NCBI RefSeq assembly: GCF_013337045.2
Contig: NZ_CP118260.1
Location: 372,001 to 436,000, forward strand
Origin: Agrobacterium vitis
GTDB taxonomy: Bacteria; Pseudomonadota; Alphaproteobacteria; Rhizobiales; Rhizobiaceae
DNA: 64,000 nucleotides
Direction of reading: 5' to 3'
Each line of letters starts with the position of its first letter. The first letter of the stretch is position 1. This document shows, piece after piece, positions 40,654-50,032 of this stretch. The position numbers and the translations under genes were made by a program. Under the pieces are notes generated by a model. The model was given only the letters and a program-made list of their open reading frames with translations, was not told the origin of the DNA and made no database searches.

Positions 40654-40776
40654 ACGGTTTCTTTCCTCCGTGCACTCCTTTGCGCTTGCCGGACGCATTG
40701 TGATGCAGTTTAAAGTTACTCTGGAGGCGCCAGCTCAAACAGGTTTCAGGACTGATTATTCAGGCGGGAGATACAG

Positions 40777-41484
40777 ATGAAGAAAATATATGGTGACGCA
40801 AGCGCTGCCTTGGACGGATTGTTGTTCGATGGCATGACGATTTGCGCCGGTGGTTTCGGGCTTTGCGGCGTTCCCGAACGCCTGATCGATGCGATTGTCG
40901 CATCCGGGGTCAAGGATTTGACGATTGCTTCCAACAATGCCGGCGTCGATGGGCATGGGCTTGGAAAGCTTCTGCGGACCCGCCAGGTGAAGAAGATGAT
41001 CTCCTCCTATGTCGGTGAAAACAAGGAATTCGAGCGGCAATTTCTGAGCGGCGAACTGGAAGTCGAATTCTGCCCGCAGGGAACACTGGCCGAGCGCATG
41101 CGGGCTGGCGGTGCCGGTATTCCCGGTTTCTATACACGAACCGGCGTCGGCACCCAGGTGGCCGAGGGCAAGGAAACGCATGTTTTCGATGGTGAAGTCT
41201 ATCTGCTGGAACGCGGCATCCGGGCCGATCTATCGATCATCAAGGGATGGCGCGCCGATGAGGCTGGCAATCTGATGTTCCGCAAGACGGCCCGCAATTT
41301 CAATGCGCCTGCGGCCACATCCGGCAAGATCTGCGTGGCGGAAGTCGAGGAGGTCGTGCCGGTCGGAAGTCTCGACCCTGATGCCATCCATCTTCCCGGC
41401 ATTTATGTCCGGCGGATGATCGACGGTTCGCCTTATGACAAGAAGATCGAATTCCGTACCGTTACAGTAAGAGGAGCAGCCTGA
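40777..41484 (+). CDS. scoA: Succinyl-CoA:3-ketoacid CoA-transferase subunit A
   Basis: A 235-residue subunit [11 protein letters not shown], then [18 protein letters not shown] and [19 protein letters not shown] are typical of SCOT-type enzymes rather than 3-oxoadipate transferases (PcaI). It moves CoA from succinyl-CoA to acetoacetate or related 3-oxo acids. GGGAG sits before ATG 40777. Subunit B starts at the overlapping base. Confidence 0.92.
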   Translation: MKKIYGDASAALDGLLFDGMTICAGGFGLCGVPERLIDAIVASGVKDLTIASNNAGVDGHGLGKLLRTRQVKKMISSYVGENKEFERQFLSGELEVEFCPQGTLAERMRAGGAGIPGFYTRTGVGTQVAEGKETHVFDGEVYLLERGIRADLSIIKGWRADEAGNLMFRKTARNFNAPAATSGKICVAEVEEVVPVGSLDPDAIHLPGIYVRRMIDGSPYDKKIEFRTVTVRGAA

Positions 41485-42131
41485 TGTCCTGGAGCAGAGA
41501 TGAGATGGCGGCACGCGCCGCAAAAGAGCTCAAGGACGGTTTCTATGTCAATCTTGGCATCGGCATTCCGACGCTGGTGGCAAATCACATCCCGCCTGGC
41601 GTTGAAGTGACGCTGCAATCCGAAAACGGAATGCTGGGGATCGGGCCGTTTCCCTTTGAGGGTGAAGAGGATGCTGATCTGATCAATGCTGGCAAGCAGA
41701 CGATCAGCGAATTGCCATCCTCCAGCTATTTTTCGTCTGCCGACAGTTTTGCGATGATCCGTGGCGGTCACATCGACCTCACCGTGCTGGGCGCGATGGA
41801 AGTCTCGGCCAATGGCGATATTGCAAATTGGATGGTCCCCGGCAAGATGGTCAAGGGCATGGGCGGCGCGATGGATCTCGTGGCCGGTGTCAAAAAGGTC
41901 ATCGTGGTGATGGAGCATTGCTCCAAGGCAGGCGAATCCAAGTTCATTCCCGAATGCACGCTGCCGCTGACCGGGCTGAATGTTGTAGACATGATTATTA
42001 CCGATCTCTGCGTATTCGTACGGTCTGATCGCGCCGGAGCATTCCGGCTGGTGGAACTGGCGCCTGAGGTCACCGTGGCCGATGTCCAGGCCAAGACCAC
42101 GGCTGCTTTCGAGATCGCCGAAGGCCTTTAA
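41484..42131 (+). CDS. scoB: Succinyl-CoA:3-ketoacid CoA-transferase subunit B
   Basis: A 215-residue subunit B. The catalytic glutamate that forms the CoA thioester is E47 in [12 protein letters not shown]. It pairs with scoA to complete the heteromeric enzyme and is followed by a strong terminator. In a cluster of aromatic pathways it could also take 3-oxo acids from ring cleavage. Confidence 0.93.
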   Translation: MSWSRDEMAARAAKELKDGFYVNLGIGIPTLVANHIPPGVEVTLQSENGMLGIGPFPFEGEEDADLINAGKQTISELPSSSYFSSADSFAMIRGGHIDLTVLGAMEVSANGDIANWMVPGKMVKGMGGAMDLVAGVKKVIVVMEHCSKAGESKFIPECTLPLTGLNVVDMIITDLCVFVRSDRAGAFRLVELAPEVTVADVQAKTTAAFEIAEGL

Positions 42132-42157
42132 ATCAAGATTTCAAGCCAGTCATGTCA

Positions 42158-42190
42158 AAGCCCCTGCAGCATCGCTGTAGGGGCTTTTTT
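42158..42190 (+). terminator. Intrinsic terminator after scoB
   Basis: A 13-bp stem (AAGCCCCTGCAGC with GCTGTAGGGGCTT, one G-U pair) with a 3-base loop and a run of six T. This is the clearest terminator in the window. Confidence 0.9.
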
Positions 42191-42230
42191 ATTGGGCAGT
42201 CGCGCCCCTCATAATGATCAGTTTACACAT

Positions 42231-42243
42231 TTGGTCCTACCAA
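42231..42243. promoter_or_regulatory. LldR/FadR-type operator O1
   Basis: TTGGTCCTACCAA matches the GntR/FadR-subfamily half-site pattern TTGGT-N3-ACCAA used by LldR. It lies 97 bases upstream of lldR. Confidence 0.7.
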
Positions 42244-42303
42244 TTTTGAAAAATATGAAAGAAATATCAGTATACTTCTGAATATTGCTTAATTGAGAAA
42301 AAT

Positions 42304-42316
42304 TTGGTACGACCAA
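42304..42316. promoter_or_regulatory. LldR/FadR-type operator O2
   Basis: TTGGTACGACCAA, a perfect TTGGT-N3-ACCAA palindrome 73 bases after O1, suiting DNA looping or two-dimer repression as in E. coli lldPRD. Confidence 0.7.
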
Positions 42317-42327
42317 TAAAACACGAA

Positions 42328-42340
42328 AAGGTCTTACCAA
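42328..42340. promoter_or_regulatory. Partial LldR-type operator O3 at the lldR start
   Basis: AAGGTCTTACCAA retains GGT-N3-ACC and overlaps the ribosome-binding site and first base of the start codon. Weaker than O1 and O2 because the outer left bases differ. Confidence 0.45.
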
Positions 42341-43119
42341 TGTTGCTGACCGAGCGCATCGAAGCCATGATTGCTGAACGCAAGCTCAGCCCGGGAGATC
42401 GTCTGCCGCCGGAGCGCAGCCTGGCGGCGGAGCTTGACGTCTCGCGGTCGCGGCTTCGAGAGGCAATCCAGCAGTTGATCAGCCGTGGGATCGTCACCAG
42501 CCGTCGGGGAGGTGGCACTTTTGTCGCCATTGAGGACGCCGCGCAATCGCTGGAACGGGCGCTGGAACGGGCGCTGGAAAGGTCCCTGAAACCGCTTTTG
42601 CCGATGGTTCAGGGCGAGGCAGGATATTGGCGCGATGTGATGGAAATTCGAAAATCGCTCGATACGGATGCTGCCTATTACGCGGCCTTGCGGGCCACTG
42701 ACCTGGACAAGGAGCGGATGAAGGTGGCCTTTGCAGCGATGAGCGCTGTGGAAGGCGGCAATCCGCAGAGCCAGGCGCGGGCCGATGCGGCTTTTCACAT
42801 GGCGATTGCCGAGGCCTCGCATAATGTCGTTCTGCGCCAGATTGTCGCCGGACTGTCCGAGCTTCTACAGCAGAGCATCGCGCAAAGCTTGATGCAGTTC
42901 TATCGCCAACCGGATCTTGGGCCAGCGCTAGAGCGCCAGCATGGCATGATTTTGGACACGATCCTGGCCGGTCGGCCGGATGAGGCCCGCAAGGCGGCGG
43001 CAGATCACCTCGCCTTCGTGGAGGAAAACCTTCGTGTCATCGAGGACAACCGAGCGCGGGAGTTGCGAGCCTCAGAGGCTTTGCAAAGACCGGAATTTCA
43101 GAGGGAAAACCTATCATGA
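42340..43119 (+). CDS. lldR: GntR/FadR-family L-lactate regulator
   Basis: A 259-residue regulator. The N-terminal winged helix ([39 protein letters not shown]) is followed by an FCD helical effector domain with histidine and aspartate metal/ligand positions. AAAAGG at 42326-42331 supports ATG 42340; a TTG at 42304 lies inside operator O2 and is unlikely. ATGA overlap with lldD and three operators indicate autoregulation in response to lactate. It contains a short in-frame 12-bp tandem repeat. Confidence 0.85.
   Translation: MLLTERIEAMIAERKLSPGDRLPPERSLAAELDVSRSRLREAIQQLISRGIVTSRRGGGTFVAIEDAAQSLERALERALERSLKPLLPMVQGEAGYWRDVMEIRKSLDTDAAYYAALRATDLDKERMKVAFAAMSAVEGGNPQSQARADAAFHMAIAEASHNVVLRQIVAGLSELLQQSIAQSLMQFYRQPDLGPALERQHGMILDTILAGRPDEARKAAADHLAFVEENLRVIEDNRARELRASEALQRPEFQRENLS
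42548..42583 (+). repeat. 12-bp in-frame tandem repeat in lldR
   Basis: CGCTGGAACGGG is repeated at 42548 and 42560, with a degenerate third copy from 42572. It encodes [12 protein letters not shown] in the linker between DNA-binding and effector domains. Confidence 0.8.
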
Positions 43120-44255
43120 TCATTTCATCCTCGACCGATTACCGCGAGGCCGCCCGCCGCCGCCTGCCACCCTTTCTGTTTCATTATATCGATGGCGGCG
43201 CCTATAGCGAGCACACGATGCGCCGCAATATCGATGATCTTACCGATCTGGCACTGCGTCAGCGAGTGCTGAAAAGCGTGGGTACGGTTGATATTTCCAC
43301 GACGCTTTTCGATGAAGAGCTGGCTATGCCGGTCATTCTCGCGCCCGTAGGATTGACGGGCATGTATGCGCGGCGCGGCGAAGTGCAGGCCGCGCGCGCA
43401 GCGGAAAAAAAGGGTATTCCGCTGACGCTTTCGACCGTGTCCGTCTGCCCGATCGAGGAGGTGCAGGCGGCCATCAACCGTCCAATCTGGTTCCAGCTCT
43501 ATGTGCTGCGCGATCGCGGCTTCATGAAAAATGCGCTGGAGCGCGCCTGGGCGGCGGGTATCCGCAAGCTGGTGTTCACGGTCGACATGCCCGTTCCCGG
43601 GGCTCGCTATCGTGATGCCCATTCCGGCATGTCCGGCCCGAATGCCTCCGTTCGTCGCATTATCCAGGCCGTCATGCACCCGACTTGGGCTGTCGATGTC
43701 GGGTTGCTGGGAAAGCCGCATGATCTTGGCAATGTTTCGGCCTATCGCCAGCAGAAAACCAATCTGGCCGATTATGTCGGCTGGCTCGGCGAAAATTTCG
43801 ATCCCTCGATTGGCTGGAAGGATCTCGAATGGATCCGGGATTTCTGGAAGGGGCCGATGATTATCAAGGGCATTCTCGACCCGGAGGATGCGAAAGATGC
43901 AGTGCGTTTCGGTGCCGATGGCATTATCGTCTCCAACCATGGCGGGCGTCAGCTGGACGGCGTCCTGTCTTCCGCCCGCGCCTTGCCGGCCATTGCTGCT
44001 GCGGTCAAGGGTGACCTGACGATCCTTGCCGATTCCGGTATTCGCTCGGGTCTGGATGTCGTGCGGATGATAGCGCAGGGAGCCGATGGCGTGTTGATCG
44101 GACGCGCTTTCGTCTATGCATTGGCCGCCGCCGGTCAGGCGGGCGTGGAGAATCTTCTCGATCTCTTCGCCAAGGAAATGCGGGTTGCCATGACGCTGAC
44201 CGGCGCACGTTCCATCGCGGAAATCTCACCCGATAGCCTGGTACGCGGCCTCTGA
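43116..44255 (+). CDS. lldD: L-lactate dehydrogenase (quinone), FMN-dependent
   Basis: A 379-residue membrane-associated alpha-hydroxy-acid dehydrogenase very similar to E. coli LldD along its whole length. The catalytic histidine is H275 in [15 protein letters not shown] and substrate residues are in [25 protein letters not shown] and [12 protein letters not shown]. It oxidises L-lactate to pyruvate and feeds the respiratory quinone pool. Coupled to lldR by ATGA; no lactate permease gene is adjacent. Confidence 0.95.
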   Translation: MIISSSTDYREAARRRLPPFLFHYIDGGAYSEHTMRRNIDDLTDLALRQRVLKSVGTVDISTTLFDEELAMPVILAPVGLTGMYARRGEVQAARAAEKKGIPLTLSTVSVCPIEEVQAAINRPIWFQLYVLRDRGFMKNALERAWAAGIRKLVFTVDMPVPGARYRDAHSGMSGPNASVRRIIQAVMHPTWAVDVGLLGKPHDLGNVSAYRQQKTNLADYVGWLGENFDPSIGWKDLEWIRDFWKGPMIIKGILDPEDAKDAVRFGADGIIVSNHGGRQLDGVLSSARALPAIAAAVKGDLTILADSGIRSGLDVVRMIAQGADGVLIGRAFVYALAAAGQAGVENLLDLFAKEMRVAMTLTGARSIAEISPDSLVRGL

Positions 44256-44557
44256 AAACCCAGAGTTCGCCTAGAGCATTTCGAGGAAAAATCGAGCCGG
44301 TTTGGCGGAAAGACCCGCGTGGGTTTTGACGGAGGTCGGCTCGAATCAACACCGCAAACATCGCTTTTCTGCAGACCGCAGGTTCCCTTTGATGTCTTCC
44401 AGCAGCTGTGTGTGGTTGCGTTCCGTCAATTCCGGCAGGAATGGTGGCGCGCGGCCATATTACGTATATTTATCAATTTTTTTTGATATCTCGTTTTTTG
44501 ATATTGAATAATTATCAAAAAACGATAATTTGTAAAAACATCATCAGGGAGGATCAA
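44256..44557. other. Intergenic region with palindromic element and AT-rich operator-like repeats
   Basis: About 300 bases. The first part holds an imperfect palindrome (TCGAGCCG at 44292-44299 pairs with CGGCTCGA at 44337-44344) with an inner ACCC/GGGT hairpin followed by TTTT that may end the lldD message. The second part (44460-44545) is strongly AT-rich with two inverted repeats and should be the promoter of the dioxygenase. Confidence 0.5.
44471..44522. promoter_or_regulatory. Two AT-rich inverted repeats upstream of the extradiol dioxygenase
   Basis: TATCAA-N6-TTGATA at 44471-44488 and TTTTTTGATA-N9-TATCAAAAAA at 44494-44522, 24 bases before the ribosome-binding site. Placement and symmetry suggest operators. 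A related TATCAT-N3-ATGATA occurs upstream of the binding-protein gene at 48268. Confidence 0.55.
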
Positions 44558-45397
44558 ATGGCATTCACAGCCGTTCAAGCAGGTGCGTACCTGCATCACG
44601 TTGCATTCGAAAGCTCCAATCCTGAGCGTCTGGCACAGTTCTATGCCGATGCCATGGACATGAAGCTCGAGAAGGTTGGAGACGCGTGGATTTGCGAAGG
44701 GCCAAAGCGCCGCTTCATCGCCGTTGCTGGGGCCGACAAGAAGCTGGCTTATTCCGGACTTGCTTGCCGCAACGCCGAAGGACTTGCGCTTCTGCGGGCC
44801 CGGGTCGATGCCGAAGGCATTGCTGTGCTGGCCAGCCCTTCGCCCTATTTCGAAGATGGCGCATTCGCAATTCGCGATCCCGATGGGCGCATGGTGTGCT
44901 TCGGTATTGCCAAGCCTGATAAGCCGGGCGCCAAGGGTATCCAGGGGCCAACGCAGCATCTGACCTATGCATCCGAGGATGTGGCTGCATTTGTCGATTT
45001 CTACGTCGGCAAGCTCGGTTTCCAGCTGACAGACCGCGTGCTGCATGAAGATGGTCGGCTTGCCACTGCCTTCACGACTTCCAATCATGAACATCACACC
45101 ATCGCCTGCTTCTATACGCCGGGCCGCGTTGGTGTCGATCACCATTCCTACGAGGCTGGTGAATGGAACTATATTCGTGATTGGTGCGATCATCTGGCAA
45201 CCCTTGATATCCAGCTCAGCTGGGGTCCAGGCCGCCATGGTCCCGGCAACAATCTCTTCATCTTCATCACTGATCCCGATGGCAATTGGATTGAGATCTC
45301 GGCTGAACTGGAAGTTATCTACGATCGCGACACGATGGATTGGCCGCAGCATCCGCGCACGCTCAACAAATGGGGCGAGGCGATTCTTCGCTCCTGA
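44558..45397 (+). CDS. Extradiol ring-cleavage dioxygenase, VOC family
   Basis: A 279-residue two-domain vicinal-oxygen-chelate protein. The likely iron ligands are in the second domain: H134 (PTQHLTY), H195 or H196 (DHHSYEA) and E246 (GNWIEISAE), the 2-His-1-Glu triad of type I extradiol dioxygenases. First domain begins HHVAFESS. It should open a catechol-type ring next to the diol. AGGGAGGA before ATG 44558 is a strong site. With the FAH hydrolase and FAD hydroxylase downstream it forms a meta-cleavage set. Confidence 0.83.
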   Translation: MAFTAVQAGAYLHHVAFESSNPERLAQFYADAMDMKLEKVGDAWICEGPKRRFIAVAGADKKLAYSGLACRNAEGLALLRARVDAEGIAVLASPSPYFEDGAFAIRDPDGRMVCFGIAKPDKPGAKGIQGPTQHLTYASEDVAAFVDFYVGKLGFQLTDRVLHEDGRLATAFTTSNHEHHTIACFYTPGRVGVDHHSYEAGEWNYIRDWCDHLATLDIQLSWGPGRHGPGNNLFIFITDPDGNWIEISAELEVIYDRDTMDWPQHPRTLNKWGEAILRS

Positions 45398-45445
45398 TCT
45401 TGTCGTCTGATCTCACTTCCAGGACCAATTCTAGGAATTAGTGAC

Positions 45446-46297
45446 ATGCAATTTTTAAGTTACACCCGGCTTGGCCGGGCCGGGTTCGGCGTTCGTGTCG
45501 AAAACGGCATTGTTGATCTCACCGGCAGGCTCGCCGCCGATGTCGTCACGTTGAAACAGGCCATCGAAGCCGGTTTGCTCGAAAGCGTTCAGGATTATAT
45601 TTCCGGGCGGCGAGCAGAGTTCACCGAGGCTGATATCGCCCTTCTACCTGTTGTGCCGGATGCCGGCAAAATTCTCTGCGTCGGGTTGAATTATGAGACC
45701 CACCGTTCGGAAACCAAGCGGCCTGACGCCAAATATCCGACGATCTTCACCCGTTTCGCCGACACTCAGATCGCTCATCGCCAGCCAATCCTGAAGCCCA
45801 GGGTCTCGGATCATCTGGATTATGAAGCCGAGCTTGCTGTCGTCATCGGCCGCGGCGGACGCTACATCGCCGAGGAAAATGCGCTTGATCACGTGGCGGG
45901 CTATACCTGCTATAACGATGCGACCATCCGTGATTGGCAGCGGCATACGTTCCAGTTCACGCCAGGCAAGAATTTCCCGGCAACCGGCGCATTTGGACCG
46001 CAGCTCGTAACCCCGGATGAAGTTGGCGACTACACGAAGCTGAAGATCACCGGCCGTCTCAATGGTCAGGTGATGCAGGATGCAACACTGGCCGATCTGA
46101 TCTTCCCCATCGCCACCCTGATTTCCTATTGCTCGCACTTCACGCCGTTGCAGCCCGGCGACGTGATCCTCACGGGCACGCCAGGTGGTGTTGGAGATCG
46201 CCGGGAGCCGCCCATCTTCATGAAGGCGGGCGATGTGTTCGAAGTGGATATTCCCGGCGTTGGTTTGCTGGTCAACGCTGTCGGCACGGAGCCCTGA
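45446..46297 (+). CDS. Fumarylacetoacetate hydrolase-family protein
   Basis: A 283-residue FAH-fold enzyme. Metal ligands E127 and E129 (DYEAELAVVIGRGG) and D158 (CYNDATIRDWQ), and the conserved GKNFPATGAFGP segment and TGTPGGVG are present. The family cleaves C-C bonds or hydrates and decarboxylates ring-cleavage products. It follows the dioxygenase by 48 bp and probably processes its product. Confidence 0.88.
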   Translation: MQFLSYTRLGRAGFGVRVENGIVDLTGRLAADVVTLKQAIEAGLLESVQDYISGRRAEFTEADIALLPVVPDAGKILCVGLNYETHRSETKRPDAKYPTIFTRFADTQIAHRQPILKPRVSDHLDYEAELAVVIGRGGRYIAEENALDHVAGYTCYNDATIRDWQRHTFQFTPGKNFPATGAFGPQLVTPDEVGDYTKLKITGRLNGQVMQDATLADLIFPIATLISYCSHFTPLQPGDVILTGTPGGVGDRREPPIFMKAGDVFEVDIPGVGLLVNAVGTEP

Positions 46298-46476
46298 ACA
46301 GCGCAGCCCTGCGGCGCGGGGCGGGAGGACTGCGCCACCCATCTACAGCGTTGCTCCCTGGGTTCATATTCGGACCCGGGGACAAAAAACACTGTAATTA
46401 TAGGGTTTTGCAGTGAAGTTTAATAGACAGAACATGATACGGGCGCTGTAACGTTCAGCGTGGAGAGGAGGGCCTG

Positions 46477-48120
46477 ATGAACGTCGAGGAACTTGAGACC
46501 GAAGTCGAGGTCGTCATTGTCGGGGCGGGTCCAACCGGACTGACCCTGGCCAATCTTCTGGGCGGCATGGGCGTGTCGGTAGCGCTTGTCGAGCGCAATC
46601 TGACGACGGTTCAGGAGCCGCGTGCCGTATCCATCGATGATGAATCGATGCGAACCATGCAGGCTATCGGGTTGGAGGACGCGGTAGAGAAAATCGTGAT
46701 GCGCGGCTACGGCTCACGCTATCTCTCGCCGGCTGGCAAGTTGTTTGTGACTGTGGAGCCGACGTCGCGCGATTATGGTTTCGACAAGCGCAATGCATTT
46801 CAACAGCCGGAATTGGAAGCGCTTTTGCGCGAAGGGCTTGCCCGCTATCCCAATGTGATCCAGTTCTTTGGCTGGGATATGCAAACATTTTCCCAGAATG
46901 CAGACTCCGTCACCGTGGAAATCGCCCATGAGGCGAAAGGAACCCGCCTCATCCGGGCGCGCTATATGGTCGCGTGTGACGGAGGACGTTCCCCGACCCG
47001 TGGAAAACTCGGCGTCCATCTTGTCGGCTCCACCTTTGTGGAGCGTTGGCTGATTGTCGATCTGGTGCGGACGGAAAACCGCTTTCGTCATACGCAGGTC
47101 CATTGTGATCCCGCTCGCCCATGCATATCGCTGCCCGGCCCGGACAATATCCGTCGTTACGAATTCATGCTGCATACCAATGAGGACGAGAAGGACGCGA
47201 CTGAGGAGGCCTTTGTCCGTGGTCTTCTGGAGCGCGTTGGACCTGATCGGGATTGTGAATTTCGCCGCGTGCGGGTCTATACATTCCATGCCCGTCTGGC
47301 CGATCGTTGGCGGGACGGCAATATCTTTCTCGCCGGTGATGCCGCGCATTTGACGCCTCCCTTTGCCGGGCAGGGAATGAATAGCGGCCTGCGCGATGCG
47401 CATAATCTGGCCTGGAAACTGGCGGAAGCATTGCGTGGCGATATGCCATCCGATTTCCTGGATAGCTACGAGATTGAGCGGCGGCCGCATGCCTGGGAAA
47501 TGATAGCATTGGCGCTGCGCATGGGGCAGGTGATGATGCCAGAAAATGGGATCAAGGCCCTTTTGACACGCGCGGCCTTTCGTATCCTTGGGCTCTATCC
47601 GCCTGTCCGTGATTATTTTGCCCAGATGCGTTACAAGCCAAAGCCGCGCTTTCGTCAGGGACTTCTATGGCCCGACTCCAGACCTGAGAAGGAAACCATG
47701 GTGGGCCGGTTGGTGCCGCAGCCCGTGGTGGAAGACAGCCACCGGCACCGCGTATTGCTTGACCGCGTATTGCCGGATGGACCTGTTGCTCTGGTCTTCG
47801 ATGAATTCCCTGACCGTGCTTTGTCCGTTGATGTCATCAGGGCTCTGGAGGCGGCGGGTGCAACCGTGGTCGGTTTGACCCCTGAATGGATGAACCCGAT
47901 TGACGGCACGTTCCCGGTTCACCGGGATGTCGGGCGGCTGTTCAGCACCGGTCCGATGAAATCCTATCTTGGCCATGTGCTCTTGCTACGCCGTGACCGA
48001 TATATCGCGGCAGCCACGCCTATCGATGAAGCTCTGCATCTGGTGGAAAAGCTGGGGATGCTTGGTCCACGCCCGGTGATCCGCGCAGAAGTGAAAAACC
48101 CTTTGGCTGCGGCATCCTAG
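46477..48120 (+). CDS. FAD-dependent aromatic hydroxylase (MhpA/FdeE-like)
   Basis: A 547-residue class A flavoprotein monooxygenase. It has the FAD motif VGAGPTGLTLANLL near residue 15, the DG segment VACDGGRSPTRGKL and the GD motif LAGDAAHLTPPFAGQGMNSG, plus a thioredoxin-like C-terminal domain. Relatives include MhpA, which hydroxylates 3-(3-hydroxyphenyl)propionate to a catechol, and FdeE of naringenin degradation. It would make the diol that the upstream extradiol enzyme cleaves. GAGAGGAGG precedes ATG 46477. Confidence 0.88.
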   Translation: MNVEELETEVEVVIVGAGPTGLTLANLLGGMGVSVALVERNLTTVQEPRAVSIDDESMRTMQAIGLEDAVEKIVMRGYGSRYLSPAGKLFVTVEPTSRDYGFDKRNAFQQPELEALLREGLARYPNVIQFFGWDMQTFSQNADSVTVEIAHEAKGTRLIRARYMVACDGGRSPTRGKLGVHLVGSTFVERWLIVDLVRTENRFRHTQVHCDPARPCISLPGPDNIRRYEFMLHTNEDEKDATEEAFVRGLLERVGPDRDCEFRRVRVYTFHARLADRWRDGNIFLAGDAAHLTPPFAGQGMNSGLRDAHNLAWKLAEALRGDMPSDFLDSYEIERRPHAWEMIALALRMGQVMMPENGIKALLTRAAFRILGLYPPVRDYFAQMRYKPKPRFRQGLLWPDSRPEKETMVGRLVPQPVVEDSHRHRVLLDRVLPDGPVALVFDEFPDRALSVDVIRALEAAGATVVGLTPEWMNPIDGTFPVHRDVGRLFSTGPMKSYLGHVLLLRRDRYIAAATPIDEALHLVEKLGMLGPRPVIRAEVKNPLAAAS

Positions 48121-48640
48121 AGTCTATCGGAGAGCCAATCTGCAAGATACCGGCGCATCAGCCTGTTGTTGAGCGCCTGTGTCGTGAGCATGGTGCTTTG
48201 CCGAAGAATTGCGCAAATTCAGTCAACGAGAAAGCTATCCATCGCATTTCTATGTTTAGTTATAAAATATCATAAAATGATAAATAAAATTTTATATATG
48301 AAATTCTATTAGATTTTATGATAATAAACTTGATAAAATGCAGGAATTGATAATAATCGTACTTGCCGTCGCGGAGAGGCTGAGACATCGGGGAATGTCG
48401 TCAGATAGGCAAGAAGAGGTCCGTGACGACAAGAAAAGACTACGCCCAAATCTGCAAGACATCCCATGCCGTTATCGGCGCATGGCCAGCGATCCAGCAT
48501 CATCAGTTCACTGAACAATTTTGCCTTCGATCGGGTCTGTTTTACGGGTTTGTCGGCAGCGTCGTGCCTTTTGCGCTTTCCCTTTTCGAGGGTTAGCCAA
48601 AGGGGGAGGCACAATTGACGATCATTGGTGGAGGAGCGCT
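48121..48640. other. Intergenic region with an AT-rich palindromic promoter segment
   Basis: About 520 bases without a convincing gene. 48240-48350 is extremely AT-rich for this genome and contains TATCAT-AAA-ATGATA (48268-48282) and a looser ATTTTATGAT/TTGATAAAAT pair (about 48313-48339). These are candidate operator and promoter elements for the ABC operon that follows. The last 250 bases would be a long leader; I see nothing defined in it. Confidence 0.5.
48268..48282. promoter_or_regulatory. TATCAT-N3-ATGATA palindrome upstream of the HAAT transporter
   Basis: A perfect 6-bp half-site palindrome in the AT-rich segment before the ABC operon. Its TATCA...TGATA core is shared with the repeats before the dioxygenase at 44471-44522, suggesting one regulator for uptake and ring cleavage. 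Confidence 0.45.
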
Positions 48641-49861
48641 ATGATGACCGAACTGAAGTTTACACGCCGAGGTGCCCTTGGGTTGCTGGCTGCTGCGCCA
48701 TTGGCCGGTTGGGCCGGGCAGGCACGAGCCGCCAGTCAGCCGATCAAGATCGGGCTGGTCTTGACCATGTCCGGTCCGTTCGCGTCGAGCGGGCAAATCA
48801 TGGCCAATGCGGCGAAACTCTACCTGGAGACCGAGGGCAAGTCCGTGCTGGGGGACATTCCGGTCGAACTGGTCATCCGCGACGACGGCGGTGCCAATCC
48901 GGATGTGGCTAAACGGCTGGTGCAGGAGCTGGTGACGCGCGACAAGGTACAATATCTTGGTGGTTTCCAGTGGACGCCTAACGCCAATGCTATCGCTCCA
49001 TTGCTGCTCAAGGCCAAGATGCCCTGTGTATTGTTCAATGCGGCGGGCGCCAATACCACGCAGCTTGCTCCCTGGTATGTGCGCACGGCCTTTACCCATT
49101 GGCAGGTGAACCAGCCGCTGGGTGAATGGGCGGCGGCCAAGCGCGGTTTCAAGCGAGCCTACCTGCTGACCACGGATTTTGCCCCTGGCCACGATGCAGA
49201 GGAAGCGTTCACAAAAGGCTTCACGTCCAAGGGGGGAGCCATTGTCGCCTCGGTGAAAATGCCGATCCAAAGCACAAATTTCGTTCCCTTTCTGCTGGCG
49301 GCCAAGCAGGAAAAACCGGATGTGGTCTTTGCATTCCATCCGGGTGGCGTGCAGGCCTCCGCGTTCATGCGGGCCTATCAGGAAGCCGATTTGCGCGGCG
49401 CCGGCATCCAGTTGATTGGTCCGGGAGACCTGACAAGCGACGAGGAATTGCCGAATATCGGCAATGCTGCGCTGGGCGTCATCACGGCTGGCCAATATAG
49501 CATGGCCGGTGATCGCCCCGCCAATGCCGCTTTTGTCGAGGCCTGGAAGAAGGCCTATACGTTCATGCCGGTCCGGCCCAATTATATGGCCGTCGGCGCT
49601 TATGATGGCATGCATCTGATCTGCTCGGCCATTGCCGCCACCAAGGGTGCCGTGGATGCCGCAGGTGCCATGGCCGCGATGAAAATCTTCAAGGCGGAGC
49701 AAAGCCCGCGTGGGCCGATTTCGATCGACCCCGAGACGCGCGACATTGTGCAGAATATCTACATCCGTGAAGTGCGCGAGAAAAACGGCGAGCTTGCCAA
49801 TGTGGAACTTGAAACCATTCCAGCTGTCAAAGACCCCTGGAAGGTTGAGCATCCTCTCTGA
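48641..49861 (+). CDS. ABC transporter substrate-binding protein, branched-chain amino acid (HAAT) family
   Basis: A 406-residue periplasmic binding protein (Peripla_BP_6). The N-terminus reads FTRRGALGLLAAAPLAG, a probable Tat signal ending near ARA. The mature domain has IKIGLVLTMSGPFASSGQ and the typical SBP body. GAGGAG lies just upstream; ATG 48644 is slightly better spaced than ATG 48641. HAAT importers in catabolic loci often carry aromatic acids or other plant metabolites, which fits the ring-cleavage genes before it. Confidence 0.88.
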   Translation: MMTELKFTRRGALGLLAAAPLAGWAGQARAASQPIKIGLVLTMSGPFASSGQIMANAAKLYLETEGKSVLGDIPVELVIRDDGGANPDVAKRLVQELVTRDKVQYLGGFQWTPNANAIAPLLLKAKMPCVLFNAAGANTTQLAPWYVRTAFTHWQVNQPLGEWAAAKRGFKRAYLLTTDFAPGHDAEEAFTKGFTSKGGAIVASVKMPIQSTNFVPFLLAAKQEKPDVVFAFHPGGVQASAFMRAYQEADLRGAGIQLIGPGDLTSDEELPNIGNAALGVITAGQYSMAGDRPANAAFVEAWKKAYTFMPVRPNYMAVGAYDGMHLICSAIAATKGAVDAAGAMAAMKIFKAEQSPRGPISIDPETRDIVQNIYIREVREKNGELANVELETIPAVKDPWKVEHPL

Positions 49862-49890
49862 TTTTCGGGCGCACAGACGTTCCTGCTAGC

Positions 49891-49990
49891 GTTTGTCAGG
49901 GGAAGTGGAACCCGTTTTCCTGAAACGACAAACGAAAACAATGGAAGCGAGAGTCTGTCTGGTTCGATCTGAACCTGATGGACTCTCGGA
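49891..49990. repeat. RIME-like rhizobial intergenic element (copy A)
   Basis: Two tandem palindromes: GTTTGTC...GACAAAC, then GAGAGTC...GACTCTC. A diverged copy with the same layout is at 53344-53443. Size and two-palindrome architecture resemble the Rhizobium-specific intergenic mosaic element. Confidence 0.55.
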
Positions 49991-50032
49991 GTCATCCCGC
50001 AATATTGCCGGATGACAGGGAGGAGGCTTGTC

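Noticed and set aside
40777..42131. 3-oxoadipate CoA-transferase (pcaIJ) identity
   Set aside because: Sequence wording such as [10 protein letters not shown] and [14 protein letters not shown] fits succinyl-CoA:3-ketoacid CoA-transferase (scoAB) better, although function on 3-oxoadipate is not excluded.
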